Assembly (NCBI GenBank): GCA_024683455.1
Contig: JAIKYE010000036.1
Span: forward strand, 1-64,000
Direction of reading: 5' to 3'
Source: Bacteroidaceae bacterium
GTDB taxonomy: Bacteria; Bacteroidota; Bacteroidia; Bacteroidales; Bacteroidaceae
Length of the DNA stretch: 64,000 nt
The position numbers and the translations under genes are program-made. Below are positions 1-11,262 of this stretch, one piece after another. The notes under the pieces were generated by a model, which was given only the letters and a program-made list of their open reading frames with translations, did not search any database and was not told where the DNA came from. The stretch's first letter is position 1, and every line of letters begins with the position of its first letter.

Positions 1-1
1 G

Positions 2-268
2 AAGGATTACGATGTGGTCTTTCTCTATTTAGCCAACAACTCTCCTGATGAGGAATGGAAAAATGTCATCAAAATGAATGATGTAACAGGCGACAACGTT
101 GTTCACTACAATCTGCCATCCGAGCAGCAAAGTGCCATAGAGCATTTCCTTAATGTTTCAGGTTTCCCAACTTTTAAACTTATTGCCCCTGACGGCTCCA
201 TCCTAGGTGTTGACGTAAGTCCCTACGACCTAGAAGGCCTAGCAAAACTATTGGATAAAATGAAATAA
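2..268 (+). CDS. TlpA/thioredoxin-like protein, C-terminal part (5' end outside window)
   Basis: Frame is open to the window edge (KDYDVVFLYLANN...); closely resembles the C-terminus of the ORF ending at 3836 (YLANKSP...VTGDNVAHYNLPKEQQ). Confidence 0.75.
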   Translation, partial: KDYDVVFLYLANNSPDEEWKNVIKMNDVTGDNVVHYNLPSEQQSAIEHFLNVSGFPTFKLIAPDGSILGVDVSPYDLEGLAKLLDKMK

Positions 269-300
269 TAAAACGCCACCACAAACATATATAATAAGGT

Positions 301-1794
301 ATGAAAAAGACTCTTATCATCGCTTTGCTGGCACTTGTCACATTGGCTGGGCAAGCAAAAGAGAAGGTTGAGATTCCCCTGTTGACGAACTATCCGAGCG
401 CAGATATGAACACGCTTCCTCTGTATGGTGGTGATGTGCTGATAAAAGGGCGTATTGTAGCAGGAGACTCTACGAACTTCAAGCAGTACGACGGTCAAAT
501 CTATGCCCTTATGCGTAATTACATGGTGGACACAGAAAGGACAGAGCTGTTCGATGTTAAAGAGGACGGAACTTTTTCGCTCAACCTGCATGTGCCTTAC
601 CCTATGTTTGTATTAGTTTGGCCTTTTGAGAGTGTATATGCCTGTCCTGGTGATACCGTAGAATTAACGGTTGACTTCACAAAACTGAGGTCAGACGACG
701 GCGTGATAGTTGACGGAACGGGATTGAGTGGAGAAGTAAGCAAATTGGCACATAAAATGTTCCGGAAATACTGCAATTTCTCTGCAGAACATATAAAGAG
801 AACAGAACTTGCAAAACAAGTGGAACTGACTCCCGACTCTACCTTGGCGTGGAAAGACAAACAAGTGGCTCTCCTAGATGATATGGTGCGAAAGATGAAC
901 GCTGGTTTGCTAGAACTGGAGGGTTGTTCCCCTATGGCATCAGACATTATACGTACACACATCATTGCTGAATACATGAGCAACATCTGTGATTGTATCG
1001 AAACTGATGATATGTGGAGATTATACAAAGAAGAGGATTTTTGGCAAAAGTTTTTCAACTTTGTGGCGCCACGTGAGCAATACCTGCTGGACAATCCACT
1101 GCTGATGATTTCTACTGGTTGGGCATTCTTCAATCGGACAGAGACCTACCTTTTGGGTCTTAAATTTATGAATATGGAAGAAAAAGCGGCGTTGGATATG
1201 ATGCACGAAAAACTGGGGCTAAGTCCCACAGATTTCACCATTCAGGTCTGTATGGTCCGTTTCCTGAGCGCAATTTATAAATACTATGCAGCTCAACCCA
1301 ACGTCGTAGAAGAAATGGTGGCACAGAAACTCTCCTTCATAACCCATCCTCATGTAACCCGCCAAGCTGTGCAAGCATACCACAAACATATTCTGGATAA
1401 CGAGGTGAAAGCTGTAGGAGAGGAACCGAAAACTAAGGCTGATTCCATTTTCCAGCGTATCATTGAACCATATAAGGGCAATGTGCTCTTTGTGGATTTC
1501 TGGGAAATGCGTTGCGGTCCTTGTCGTGACAAGATGCTAAATATGCGCGAAGAGGTGGAGACCAACAAGGACAAACCCGTTAAGTATCTTTACATTACGG
1601 ACGACCCAGAAAGGATGTGCCGCCATTTCCTTGAGCCCAACAACATAAAAGGCGAACACATCTTCATCACCAAAAGTGAATGGGGATATATGCAAAAGAA
1701 GTTCCAATTCTCTTCCATTCCACACATAGAACTCTTTGACAAGAATGGTAAGCAACGGAAAAATACAACGGTAGAAGAATTGTTGAAAGAATAA
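301..1794 (+). CDS. TlpA-like thioredoxin-fold exported protein
   Basis: Signal peptide MKKTLIIALLALVTLAGQAKE; C-terminal VDFWEMRCGPCRDK (CxxC) thioredoxin motif. Confidence 0.8.
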   Translation: MKKTLIIALLALVTLAGQAKEKVEIPLLTNYPSADMNTLPLYGGDVLIKGRIVAGDSTNFKQYDGQIYALMRNYMVDTERTELFDVKEDGTFSLNLHVPYPMFVLVWPFESVYACPGDTVELTVDFTKLRSDDGVIVDGTGLSGEVSKLAHKMFRKYCNFSAEHIKRTELAKQVELTPDSTLAWKDKQVALLDDMVRKMNAGLLELEGCSPMASDIIRTHIIAEYMSNICDCIETDDMWRLYKEEDFWQKFFNFVAPREQYLLDNPLLMISTGWAFFNRTETYLLGLKFMNMEEKAALDMMHEKLGLSPTDFTIQVCMVRFLSAIYKYYAAQPNVVEEMVAQKLSFITHPHVTRQAVQAYHKHILDNEVKAVGEEPKTKADSIFQRIIEPYKGNVLFVDFWEMRCGPCRDKMLNMREEVETNKDKPVKYLYITDDPERMCRHFLEPNNIKGEHIFITKSEWGYMQKKFQFSSIPHIELFDKNGKQRKNTTVEELLKE

Positions 1795-1817
1795 AAGACA
1801 AACATATATAATAAGGT

Positions 1818-3836
1818 ATGAAAAAGATACTTATCATCGCTTTGCTGGCACTTGTCACATTGGCTGGGCAAGCAAAAGAGAAAACAGTTGTGTGGGAGAA
1901 TTCCACCACAGAACATGAAAGTAATAATGGAAACGAACAGCTTTTCCCTTCATACTGGAGCGATGACAAGGGCGACTGGAAGATAGCCTTCTTTGAGGAT
2001 TGTGCCATCTACGACTGCCAGTTTTGGAACTATAAGCAGAAGCAACAAAATGGTGACAAGTACACCTTTGTCTTGGAAAACAACGGCAAGGAAGTTACGG
2101 TTAGCGTAGGCAAGAACAAGAAAGGTGCCCGTCCTATGAAGATTGGCAACCAAAAGGTGGTGTACAGCATGATAACAAGTCGCTACTTGGCAGATTATCC
2201 TACAAAGGATACGCGCACAGGATTTGTGGATACAAACTACAAGGCTGATTCTGTAACCTTTGTGGGTTGGATAAAGGATATACCTGAGAAGAACAAAAAA
2301 GAGAAGACTTTTGAACTCGGATATAAGAACATCTTCACAGATGAAGAGGAAACTATCCTCGGCGATTTGGATGAGCAGGGACGATTCAGCATTAAGTTCC
2401 CTCTCCTGAACAGTACAGAAATTTTCTGCGACTGGGATTTTTTCCAAGTTCATACTATGCTGGAGCCGGGCAAGACATACTTCCTGCTTTATGACTTCAA
2501 GGAAGGTCGTCGTTACTTTATGGGCGACGACTGTCGCTTGCAGAACGAACTGTTCAAGTATCCGTTGGATTGGAAATCAATCGACATGGAGAATGGGGAC
2601 TCTGATTTCGACAGATACATAGCTACAACCGATAGTTTTATAAAAGCACAGAACGCAAAGATTGACCAGCTGTGTACAGAACACCCTACCCTCTCCACAC
2701 GCTTCAATCTGTATAGAAAAAGTAACACACTTTGGATACAGGCTTTCGCTTTCTACAAAGCACGCTTTAGATGCAAAGACAATCAGTTTCCAGAAAACGC
2801 TCGTAATTATGCATACAATACGTTCTGGATAAAAATAGAAAAGCCCTACACGCTACATTACTATCTTAATTTCTTCCTACAAAAATACCTTGGTAATGAG
2901 ATGAAACAGCGCAGCTATACTTTCAGTATGGATTATTTGGATCATCTGACAGAAATAGCAGCTAACGATGAGGAACTAGACCTATTGATGCGCTGGAAGG
3001 CTTTTTTTGAAAAGACCAATGCCCGCTGTAATGCAGCCTCCACAGAAGAAGAGAGGATACGAATTGCAGAGGAAGAAAATACGAAGAATGCCGATCTTAT
3101 AAAAAAAGCAGAAGAAATACTCAATGGTCCAAGAGCAGAAAAAATATTTGACGGGTATGCGCTTTTATCCGAAATGAGAGACCAGGAGCACAAACTGGAT
3201 TCGCTGGGAGCCGATCCGTCCCTCAAGAGCCTCTGGATTTCTCAGCAAGTTAGTGAAGAGATAGACTACGACCGCACGTCATTGCTCCCCGAAATATTGG
3301 ACACGCTAAAGGCAATGATAAACAATCCTATTGTCATTGAGATGATTGAAAAGAAAAACAACCACTATCTGGCCATAGAAAACCGTGAGTTTGACAAGTT
3401 TGCGCTAAAATCTTCCGACAATCTCAAAGATATCTCTGATGGCGAAGCGCTGCTGAAAAAGATTGTTGAGCCCTACAAGGGGAAGTTCGTCCTTCTGGAT
3501 GTTTGGGGCACATGGTGCGGCCCTTGTAAGGAGGCCCTGTCAGATAGTCAGGAGGAATATGAGCGACTGAAGGACTATGACATAGCATATCTGTATCTTG
3601 CCAACAAAAGCCCGAAGGAGCTTTGGGAGAAGATTATTAAAGAATACAATGTTACTGGTGACAATGTTGCGCACTACAACCTGCCCAAGGAACAGCAACA
3701 GGCCATCGAACGCTATCTAAATATCCATTCATGGCCCAGCTACAAACTCTTCGACCGCAACGGCAATCTGCTTGACTTGGAAGTAGATGCACGCGAAATC
3801 GACGACCTGATTCACCTATTGGATAAATTGAAATAA
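1818..3836 (+). CDS. TlpA-like thioredoxin-fold exported protein
   Basis: Signal peptide nearly identical to upstream gene; LLDVWGTWCGPCKEAL motif near C-terminus. Confidence 0.85.
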   Translation: MKKILIIALLALVTLAGQAKEKTVVWENSTTEHESNNGNEQLFPSYWSDDKGDWKIAFFEDCAIYDCQFWNYKQKQQNGDKYTFVLENNGKEVTVSVGKNKKGARPMKIGNQKVVYSMITSRYLADYPTKDTRTGFVDTNYKADSVTFVGWIKDIPEKNKKEKTFELGYKNIFTDEEETILGDLDEQGRFSIKFPLLNSTEIFCDWDFFQVHTMLEPGKTYFLLYDFKEGRRYFMGDDCRLQNELFKYPLDWKSIDMENGDSDFDRYIATTDSFIKAQNAKIDQLCTEHPTLSTRFNLYRKSNTLWIQAFAFYKARFRCKDNQFPENARNYAYNTFWIKIEKPYTLHYYLNFFLQKYLGNEMKQRSYTFSMDYLDHLTEIAANDEELDLLMRWKAFFEKTNARCNAASTEEERIRIAEEENTKNADLIKKAEEILNGPRAEKIFDGYALLSEMRDQEHKLDSLGADPSLKSLWISQQVSEEIDYDRTSLLPEILDTLKAMINNPIVIEMIEKKNNHYLAIENREFDKFALKSSDNLKDISDGEALLKKIVEPYKGKFVLLDVWGTWCGPCKEALSDSQEEYERLKDYDIAYLYLANKSPKELWEKIIKEYNVTGDNVAHYNLPKEQQQAIERYLNIHSWPSYKLFDRNGNLLDLEVDAREIDDLIHLLDKLK

Positions 3837-3892
3837 TAATATGATTACACACGAGTGGTAATTTAGTTAGTTTAAGGTTAAAAAGAAAAACG

Positions 3893-3926
3893 AGAGCCTC
3901 TGCGTTGCGAAACGCGGGGGCTTTTT
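3893..3926 (+). terminator. Rho-independent-type hairpin
   Basis: agcctctgcgttgcgaaacgcgggggct followed by ttttt. Confidence 0.6.
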
Positions 3927-3982
3927 ACATCTTTTTGAGGCAAAAGAATGAAGAAATATTGAAAATTGGCGAAGATATCTGT

Positions 3983-3990
3983 ATCTTTGC
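3983..3990 (+). promoter_or_regulatory. Bacteroidetes -7 box (TAnnTTTG) upstream of exonuclease III
   Basis: tatctttgc, about 24 nt before the ATG at 4014. Confidence 0.5.
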
Positions 3991-4013
3991 AAAAAATATA
4001 TTGCTTTAGATAT

Positions 4014-4763
4014 ATGAAATTCATTAGCTGGAATGTGAACGGCCTGAGAGCTGTTGTAGGTAAGAACTTCAAGGAAGTGTTTGAAGAGTTGGATGCCGAC
4101 TTCTTCTGTCTGCAGGAAACAAAGATGCAGGAGGGACAACTGGACCTTCAGTTCCCTGGGTATCAGTCGTACTGGAACTATGCCGAGAAGAAAGGATACT
4201 CTGGTACAGCCGTCTTTACCAAGCATCAGCCCCTGAACGTTACCTACGGCATCGGCATAGCCGAACACGATACAGAGGGACGTGTGATAACGCTGGAGAT
4301 GCAGGACTTCTATCTGGTTTGCGTCTATACGCCCAACAGTCAGGACGGGCTGAAGCGCCTTGACTATCGCATGAAGTGGGAAGATGATTTCCGTGCCTAT
4401 CTGCTGGCGCTGGATGCCAAGAAACCCGTGATTGTTTGCGGCGATATGAATGTGGCACATCAGGAGATAGACTTGAAGAATCCCAAGACCAACCACATGA
4501 ATGCAGGCTTTACCGATGAGGAGCGCGAGAAATTTACCCAGCTCCTTGCAGCCGGCTTTACTGATACGTGGCGCACGATGAATCCTGATGTCAAGGATGT
4601 TTATTCATGGTGGAGCTATCGCTTCCAGGCACGTGCCAAGAATACGGGGTGGCGTATCGACTACTGGCTGGTCAGCAATCGTCTCTTCCCTCAGGTCACC
4701 AACACCAAGATTCATACAGAAATCTTAGGCTCTGACCACTGCCCCGTGGAGATGGACTTATAA
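4014..4763 (+). CDS. xth: Exodeoxyribonuclease III
   Basis: MKFISWNVNGLRAVVGK...CLQETKMQ...GDMNVAHQEIDL...GSDHCPVEM; start moved from 3966 to 4014. Confidence 0.93.
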   Translation: MKFISWNVNGLRAVVGKNFKEVFEELDADFFCLQETKMQEGQLDLQFPGYQSYWNYAEKKGYSGTAVFTKHQPLNVTYGIGIAEHDTEGRVITLEMQDFYLVCVYTPNSQDGLKRLDYRMKWEDDFRAYLLALDAKKPVIVCGDMNVAHQEIDLKNPKTNHMNAGFTDEEREKFTQLLAAGFTDTWRTMNPDVKDVYSWWSYRFQARAKNTGWRIDYWLVSNRLFPQVTNTKIHTEILGSDHCPVEMDL

Positions 4764-5222
4764 GCTGATGCTTTCTATACGGAGTTTGATGGTCCCTACG
4801 GGAACCTTTACCTCCACAACATCACCCACCTGTTTCTTTAGCAAAGCCTGAGCTATGGGTGACTTGATGGAAATCTTTCCCTCGGGCAAGTTGGCCTCGT
4901 GCGGACTGACTACGGTGTAAGTCATCTTGGTATTATTTCCCAAATTGGTCAGCTCTACTTTACTAAGCAGACCTACCCCATCGCCTCCGAGTTTTGACTT
5001 ATCTATGACACGGGCAAACTCCAACACACGCTGCTTAAAACGGATACGGCTCAACAAGCGGCCTTGCTCACGCTTAGCTGCATGATACTCGAAGTTCTCG
5101 CTTAGGTCGCCCTTATCTCTGGCCTCAGCGATTGCCTCCTTCACTCTGGGCAATTCTACGCGCTCCAACTGGCGCAATTCCTCTACGAGCTTGTCGTAGC
5201 CTTCTTGTGACATATATTCCAT
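4758..5222 (-). CDS. greA: Transcription elongation factor GreA
   Basis: MEYMSQEGYDKLVEELRQLE...ARDKGDLSENFEYHAAKREQG...SPIAQALLKKQVGD. Confidence 0.95.
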   Translation of the reverse strand: MEYMSQEGYDKLVEELRQLERVELPRVKEAIAEARDKGDLSENFEYHAAKREQGRLLSRIRFKQRVLEFARVIDKSKLGGDGVGLLSKVELTNLGNNTKMTYTVVSPHEANLPEGKISIKSPIAQALLKKQVGDVVEVKVPVGTIKLRIESISL

Positions 5223-5374
5223 GCCGCGAAGTTACAATTATTTTCTGGAGGGGACAAAGGAAATGTCAGTTTTTGTCATTGGGGAAGTGACATTTTGTCT
5301 TGCAGCTCTTTTTGGCACGGCTTTCGTTGTATTAACAACAGAGAAAAATAAACATAAATAAAATAACAACGATT

Positions 5375-5647
5375 ATGAACGTAAAACCATTAGCAGACCG
5401 CGTGCTCATTGAGCCCGCACCCGCAGAGACAAAGACAGTAGGTGGTATCATCATTCCTGATACAGCAAAGGAGAAGCCCCTAAAGGGTACCATTGTTGCC
5501 GTTGGTAACGGAACAAAGGATGAGGAGATGGTGCTGAAAGTTGGCGACCAGGTTCTTTATGGCAAGTATGCCGGTACAGAACTGGAGTTCGAAGGCACTA
5601 AGTACCTGATTATGCGTCAGAGTGACGTAGTGGCAATCCTGGGATAA
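5375..5647 (+). CDS. groES: Co-chaperonin GroES
   Basis: [35 protein letters not shown]...GTIVAVGNG. Confidence 0.97.
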   Translation: MNVKPLADRVLIEPAPAETKTVGGIIIPDTAKEKPLKGTIVAVGNGTKDEEMVLKVGDQVLYGKYAGTELEFEGTKYLIMRQSDVVAILG

Positions 5648-5765
5648 AAGCCCCTTCCACCTCCCCCAAAGGAGGAGTGAATTATTCAATAATAATAAAT
5701 AACAAATACCGAAAAGTGAGGGCGGAAGCAAATTCTTCATTCTTCACTCTTCACTCTTAATTTAA

Positions 5766-7415
<1,650 letters not shown>

Positions 7416-7440
7416 TTGTCTCCCCATAAAATATATACTG

Positions 7441-7482
7441 AGCCCCTGACAGTCGAATTAAGATTGTCGGGGGCTTTTTTTA
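7441..7482 (+). terminator. Rho-independent terminator after groEL
   Basis: agcccctgacagtc-gaattaa-gattgtcgggggcttttttt. Confidence 0.8.
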
Positions 7483-7514
7483 TATTATAATATGGAAAAG
7501 TGAAAAAAAAATGC

Positions 7515-7522
7515 TATCTTTG
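7515..7522 (+). promoter_or_regulatory. -7 box TAtcTTTG upstream of GH92 gene
   Basis: gctatctttgcgcc located 53 nt upstream of ATG 7576. Confidence 0.5.
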
Positions 7523-7575
7523 CGCCAACTTTTGAACCAAAATTAATAACTTTAATAGATAAAACAGTCATTTTA

Positions 7576-9735
7576 ATGAAAAGTAAATTCTTATTTGTCG
7601 GCTTGCTTCTGAGTATGACAGCCATGGCCGACAATCTTGCGAAGTACGTTGATCCCCGTATCGGTACAGGTGACCACGGTCATGTGTTTGTTGGTGCAAA
7701 TGTTCCCTTTGGTATGGTAAATGCCGGACCTACTCAGATTGAGCAGGGTTGGGACTGGTGCTCAGGCTACCATGAGAGTGGTGAGAAGATTATCGGTTTT
7801 GCACAGATGCACCTTAGCGGTACTGGTTGCGGTGACTTGGGCGATGTCTCTCTGATGCCTGCCTATGGTGACGTAGAACTCTCTCGTGAGGGACTGGCCA
7901 GCGAATACCGCCACGAGACCGAGCTAGCGGTTCCCGGTTACTATCGTGTATTATTGGATCGCTTTGCCATTCAGGCTGAGGTAACAGCCACAGAGCGTGT
8001 AGCACTGTATCGCTTTACCTATCCCAAGGGCAGCAACAACGCACGTATTATCATTGACCTTGAGAATACCGTTGGTGATGACACCCGCGAGACAAGAGCT
8101 ATTCAGATTGACGACTACACAGTAATGGGATACCGTCGTAGTGCAGGATGGGCTCCTGATCAGAGTGTATTCTTCTGCATCCGATTCAGCCATCCCATAC
8201 ACCACTGGCTTTCTGAGGGTGTAAATGCCAAGTATGGTCAAGCTACCTTCGAGGTTGGTCCTGGCGACCAGATTATGGCCAAGGTAGCTATCTCTCCCAC
8301 CAGCGAAGCTAACGCGCTGATCAATATGAATGCCGAAATGCCTGGCTTCAACTTTAACGAAATTGCTGATGCTGCTGGCATGGCATGGGACAAGCAGTTG
8401 AGCCGCATCAAGGCTACCTTCCGCACAGAGCGCGAGCGTACCATTTTCTATACCGCTATGTATCACTACATGGTAGCTCCTCAGATTTGGAACGACGTAA
8501 CAGGCGACTATATGGGTTGCGACGGTAAGGTTCACCGCGGTGCCGACTTTACCAACCTGACTACATGGAGCCTCTGGGATACCTATCGTGCTGCTCATCC
8601 TCTGGCTACTCTTATCATGCCTGACCGTATGCGCGACTACGCTCACACTATGATGAATATGTACTACGAGTGGGGTGAGCTGCCTGTATGGCACTTGGTA
8701 AGCTGCGATACTTACTGTATGGTAGGCGAGCCTGCTGTTCCTGTTTTGGCAGATATCATCCTCAAGGGTGAGTGCAACGATATCGATGCAGAGAAGATGT
8801 ACGAGGCTATCAAGGCCAGTATGTTGCCCACAGAGTTTGCCAAGAATCGTCGCGTTCCCCTGCGTGGTAAGGACTACTTGGCTGAGCTGGGTTACCTGCC
8901 CTATGACGGTCGCGAGAGCGAGACTGTTGCCAAGAGCATGGAGTACTACATTGCTGCTTGGGCTGCTGCTCAGGTTGCTGGCAGGTTGGGCCACAAGGAA
9001 GATAGCATTCGCTTCTACAACCTGAGTCAGGGTTACAAGATACTGTGGGATGCACGTGTTAAGTGCATGCGTGCCAAGGATATGAAGGGCGAGTTCCGTC
9101 CCCTGCCTGCAGATTTCAACCCCAACCGTCAGACTCGCGACTATACCGAGGGTAACCCCTGGCAGTACACATTCCTAGTTCCCCAGGATGTAAAGGGTCT
9201 GGCAGGTCTGCTTGGTGGCGACAAGGCTTTGGATGCTCATCTGGATGCCCTTTTGGCTGCCGACAGTGACCTGGGCGATGACGCAGCTCCCGATATCTCA
9301 GGTTTGATTGGTCAGTATGCTCACGGCAACGAGCCCAGCCACCACATCTTGTATATGTACAACTATGTAGGTCAGCCACGTAAGACCCAGAAGTGGGTTC
9401 GCTACGTAATGGATGAGCTTTACACCGATCAGCCTGCTGGTCTTTGCGGTAACGAGGACGTTGGTCAGATGTCAGCATGGTACATTCTCTCTGCCTTAGG
9501 TCTCTATCAGGTTGAGCCCTGCGGCGGTGTATATCAGTTGGGGTCTCCCATCGTAGAAGAGGCTGTAATCCCCGTTGGCGAAGGCAAGACCTTCACCATC
9601 CGTACACACGGTGGCAGCAAGCAGGCCATCTATGTTAAGAAGTACGTTCTGAACGGCAAGCAGTTGAAGGGCACTACCATTACTCACGACCAGATTATGG
9701 CCGGTGGTGTACTGGATGTTTATATGACAAAATAA
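7576..9735 (+). CDS. GH92 family alpha-mannosidase, exported
   Basis: Signal peptide; YVDPRIGTGDHGHVFVGANVPFGMVNAGPTQ...WDWCSGYH; GNEDVGQMSAWYILSALGLYQVEP. Confidence 0.9.
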   Translation: MKSKFLFVGLLLSMTAMADNLAKYVDPRIGTGDHGHVFVGANVPFGMVNAGPTQIEQGWDWCSGYHESGEKIIGFAQMHLSGTGCGDLGDVSLMPAYGDVELSREGLASEYRHETELAVPGYYRVLLDRFAIQAEVTATERVALYRFTYPKGSNNARIIIDLENTVGDDTRETRAIQIDDYTVMGYRRSAGWAPDQSVFFCIRFSHPIHHWLSEGVNAKYGQATFEVGPGDQIMAKVAISPTSEANALINMNAEMPGFNFNEIADAAGMAWDKQLSRIKATFRTERERTIFYTAMYHYMVAPQIWNDVTGDYMGCDGKVHRGADFTNLTTWSLWDTYRAAHPLATLIMPDRMRDYAHTMMNMYYEWGELPVWHLVSCDTYCMVGEPAVPVLADIILKGECNDIDAEKMYEAIKASMLPTEFAKNRRVPLRGKDYLAELGYLPYDGRESETVAKSMEYYIAAWAAAQVAGRLGHKEDSIRFYNLSQGYKILWDARVKCMRAKDMKGEFRPLPADFNPNRQTRDYTEGNPWQYTFLVPQDVKGLAGLLGGDKALDAHLDALLAADSDLGDDAAPDISGLIGQYAHGNEPSHHILYMYNYVGQPRKTQKWVRYVMDELYTDQPAGLCGNEDVGQMSAWYILSALGLYQVEPCGGVYQLGSPIVEEAVIPVGEGKTFTIRTHGGSKQAIYVKKYVLNGKQLKGTTITHDQIMAGGVLDVYMTK

Positions 9736-9818
9736 AAGGCCCCTCTCCAACCCCTAACCCCTCCTCCCCCAAATGGGAGGTGGGGGATTTTAAGAATAAT
9801 CTGAAACAACCAATTAAT

Positions 9819-11252
9819 ATGAAAAGAATTCTTTTAACCATGTTGCTGGGCGCTCCCATGGTGGCAAACAGCGCCAATTACTACGAGGCTCCTGCCAAGG
9901 CTAAGAAGCAGGAGGTAGCAGTGCAGTCAACCATTAAGGACCTGCGCCCTGCTCCCGAGAAGCGCCTCTTCCGTAGCGAGGCTGTGGAGAAGCAGATTCT
10001 CGCCCTCAAGTCGAAGCTTACAGCCATCGACCCCAAGCTCTACTGGATGTTCGTAAACTGTTTCCCCAACACCTTGGATACTACAGTATGGTACAGCAAT
10101 GAGAGCGGCGACGATGATACATTTGTCATCACTGGTGACATCGAGGCTATGTGGTTGCGCGACAGTGCTGCACAGGTATGGCCCTACCTGCGTTATATAA
10201 ATCAGGACGAGCCATTGCGTCACCTTATCCGTGGCGTTATCCGTCGTCAGCTTGCATGCATCCTTATAGATCCATATGCCAATGCCTTCAATATCAAAGC
10301 TATTGAAAACGGTCACTGGATGTCGGACAATACCAAGATGAAGAAGGAACTGCACGAGCGCAAATACGAGATAGACTCTCTGTGCTATCCCCTGCGCCTT
10401 GCTTATGCCTACTGGCAGCAGACAGGTGATACCAGTATCTTCGACGAGAAATGGATTCAGGCTATCCGTGAGATTCTGCATGTCTTCCAGGACCAGCAGA
10501 ACTGGAACGGTCCCATCACCAACTATCGTTTCACCCGTAAGACAGAAGCTCTGCACGACACACGTTCCAACAAGGGTTACGGTCATCCCGGCAAACCTTG
10601 TGGTTTGATTGCAAGTGCCTTCCGTCCCAGCGATGACAGTACCATCTTCCCCTACTTGGTACCCAGCAACTTCTTTGCAGTAAGCGTTCTGCGTAAGGCT
10701 GCCATCATCTTGAACGATGTAAACAAGGAGTACGGACTGGCAAGTGACTGCCGCCGCATGGCAACACAGGTAGAAGAAGCTCTTCAGAAATATGCCGTTG
10801 TAGAACATCCCAAGTACGGCAAGATTTATGCCTTCGAGGTAGATGCTTATGGCTCAGCTCTTCTGATGGACGACTCTAACGCTCCCTCTCTGCTCTGTCT
10901 GCCCTATCTCACCGATGTATCTATTGACGATCCCATCTATCAGAACACCCGTAAGTTTGTCTGGAGCGAGGATAATCCTTACTTCTTCAAGGGTAAGGCA
11001 GGCGAAGGTATCGGCGGTCCTCACTGCGGTCTGAACAAGCCTTGGCCTATGAGCTTGGTAATGAAAGCCTTCACTACCAACGACCGTGCCGAGAAGGAAT
11101 GGTGCGTTCAGCAGATTCTCAAGACCGACGGAGATACAGGCTTCATGCATGAGTCTTTCAATAAGGACGATGCGAAGGACTTTACACGTTCTTGGTTTGC
11201 ATGGGCAAATACGCTGTTTGGCGAGCTTATTGTAGATATGTACGCTCAGTAA
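9819..11252 (+). CDS. GH125 family metal-independent alpha-mannosidase, exported
   Basis: Start at internal MKRILLTMLLGAPMVANS signal peptide; FVITGDIEAMWLRDSAAQVWPYL; GGPHCGLNKPWPMSLVMKAFT. Confidence 0.85.
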   Translation: MKRILLTMLLGAPMVANSANYYEAPAKAKKQEVAVQSTIKDLRPAPEKRLFRSEAVEKQILALKSKLTAIDPKLYWMFVNCFPNTLDTTVWYSNESGDDDTFVITGDIEAMWLRDSAAQVWPYLRYINQDEPLRHLIRGVIRRQLACILIDPYANAFNIKAIENGHWMSDNTKMKKELHERKYEIDSLCYPLRLAYAYWQQTGDTSIFDEKWIQAIREILHVFQDQQNWNGPITNYRFTRKTEALHDTRSNKGYGHPGKPCGLIASAFRPSDDSTIFPYLVPSNFFAVSVLRKAAIILNDVNKEYGLASDCRRMATQVEEALQKYAVVEHPKYGKIYAFEVDAYGSALLMDDSNAPSLLCLPYLTDVSIDDPIYQNTRKFVWSEDNPYFFKGKAGEGIGGPHCGLNKPWPMSLVMKAFTTNDRAEKEWCVQQILKTDGDTGFMHESFNKDDAKDFTRSWFAWANTLFGELIVDMYAQ

Positions 11253-11262
11253 GTAATTTTTT

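Noticed and set aside
7951-8994. Long antisense ORF (347 aa) over the GH92 gene
   Set aside because: Same antisense artefact; the GH92 frame has strong motifs
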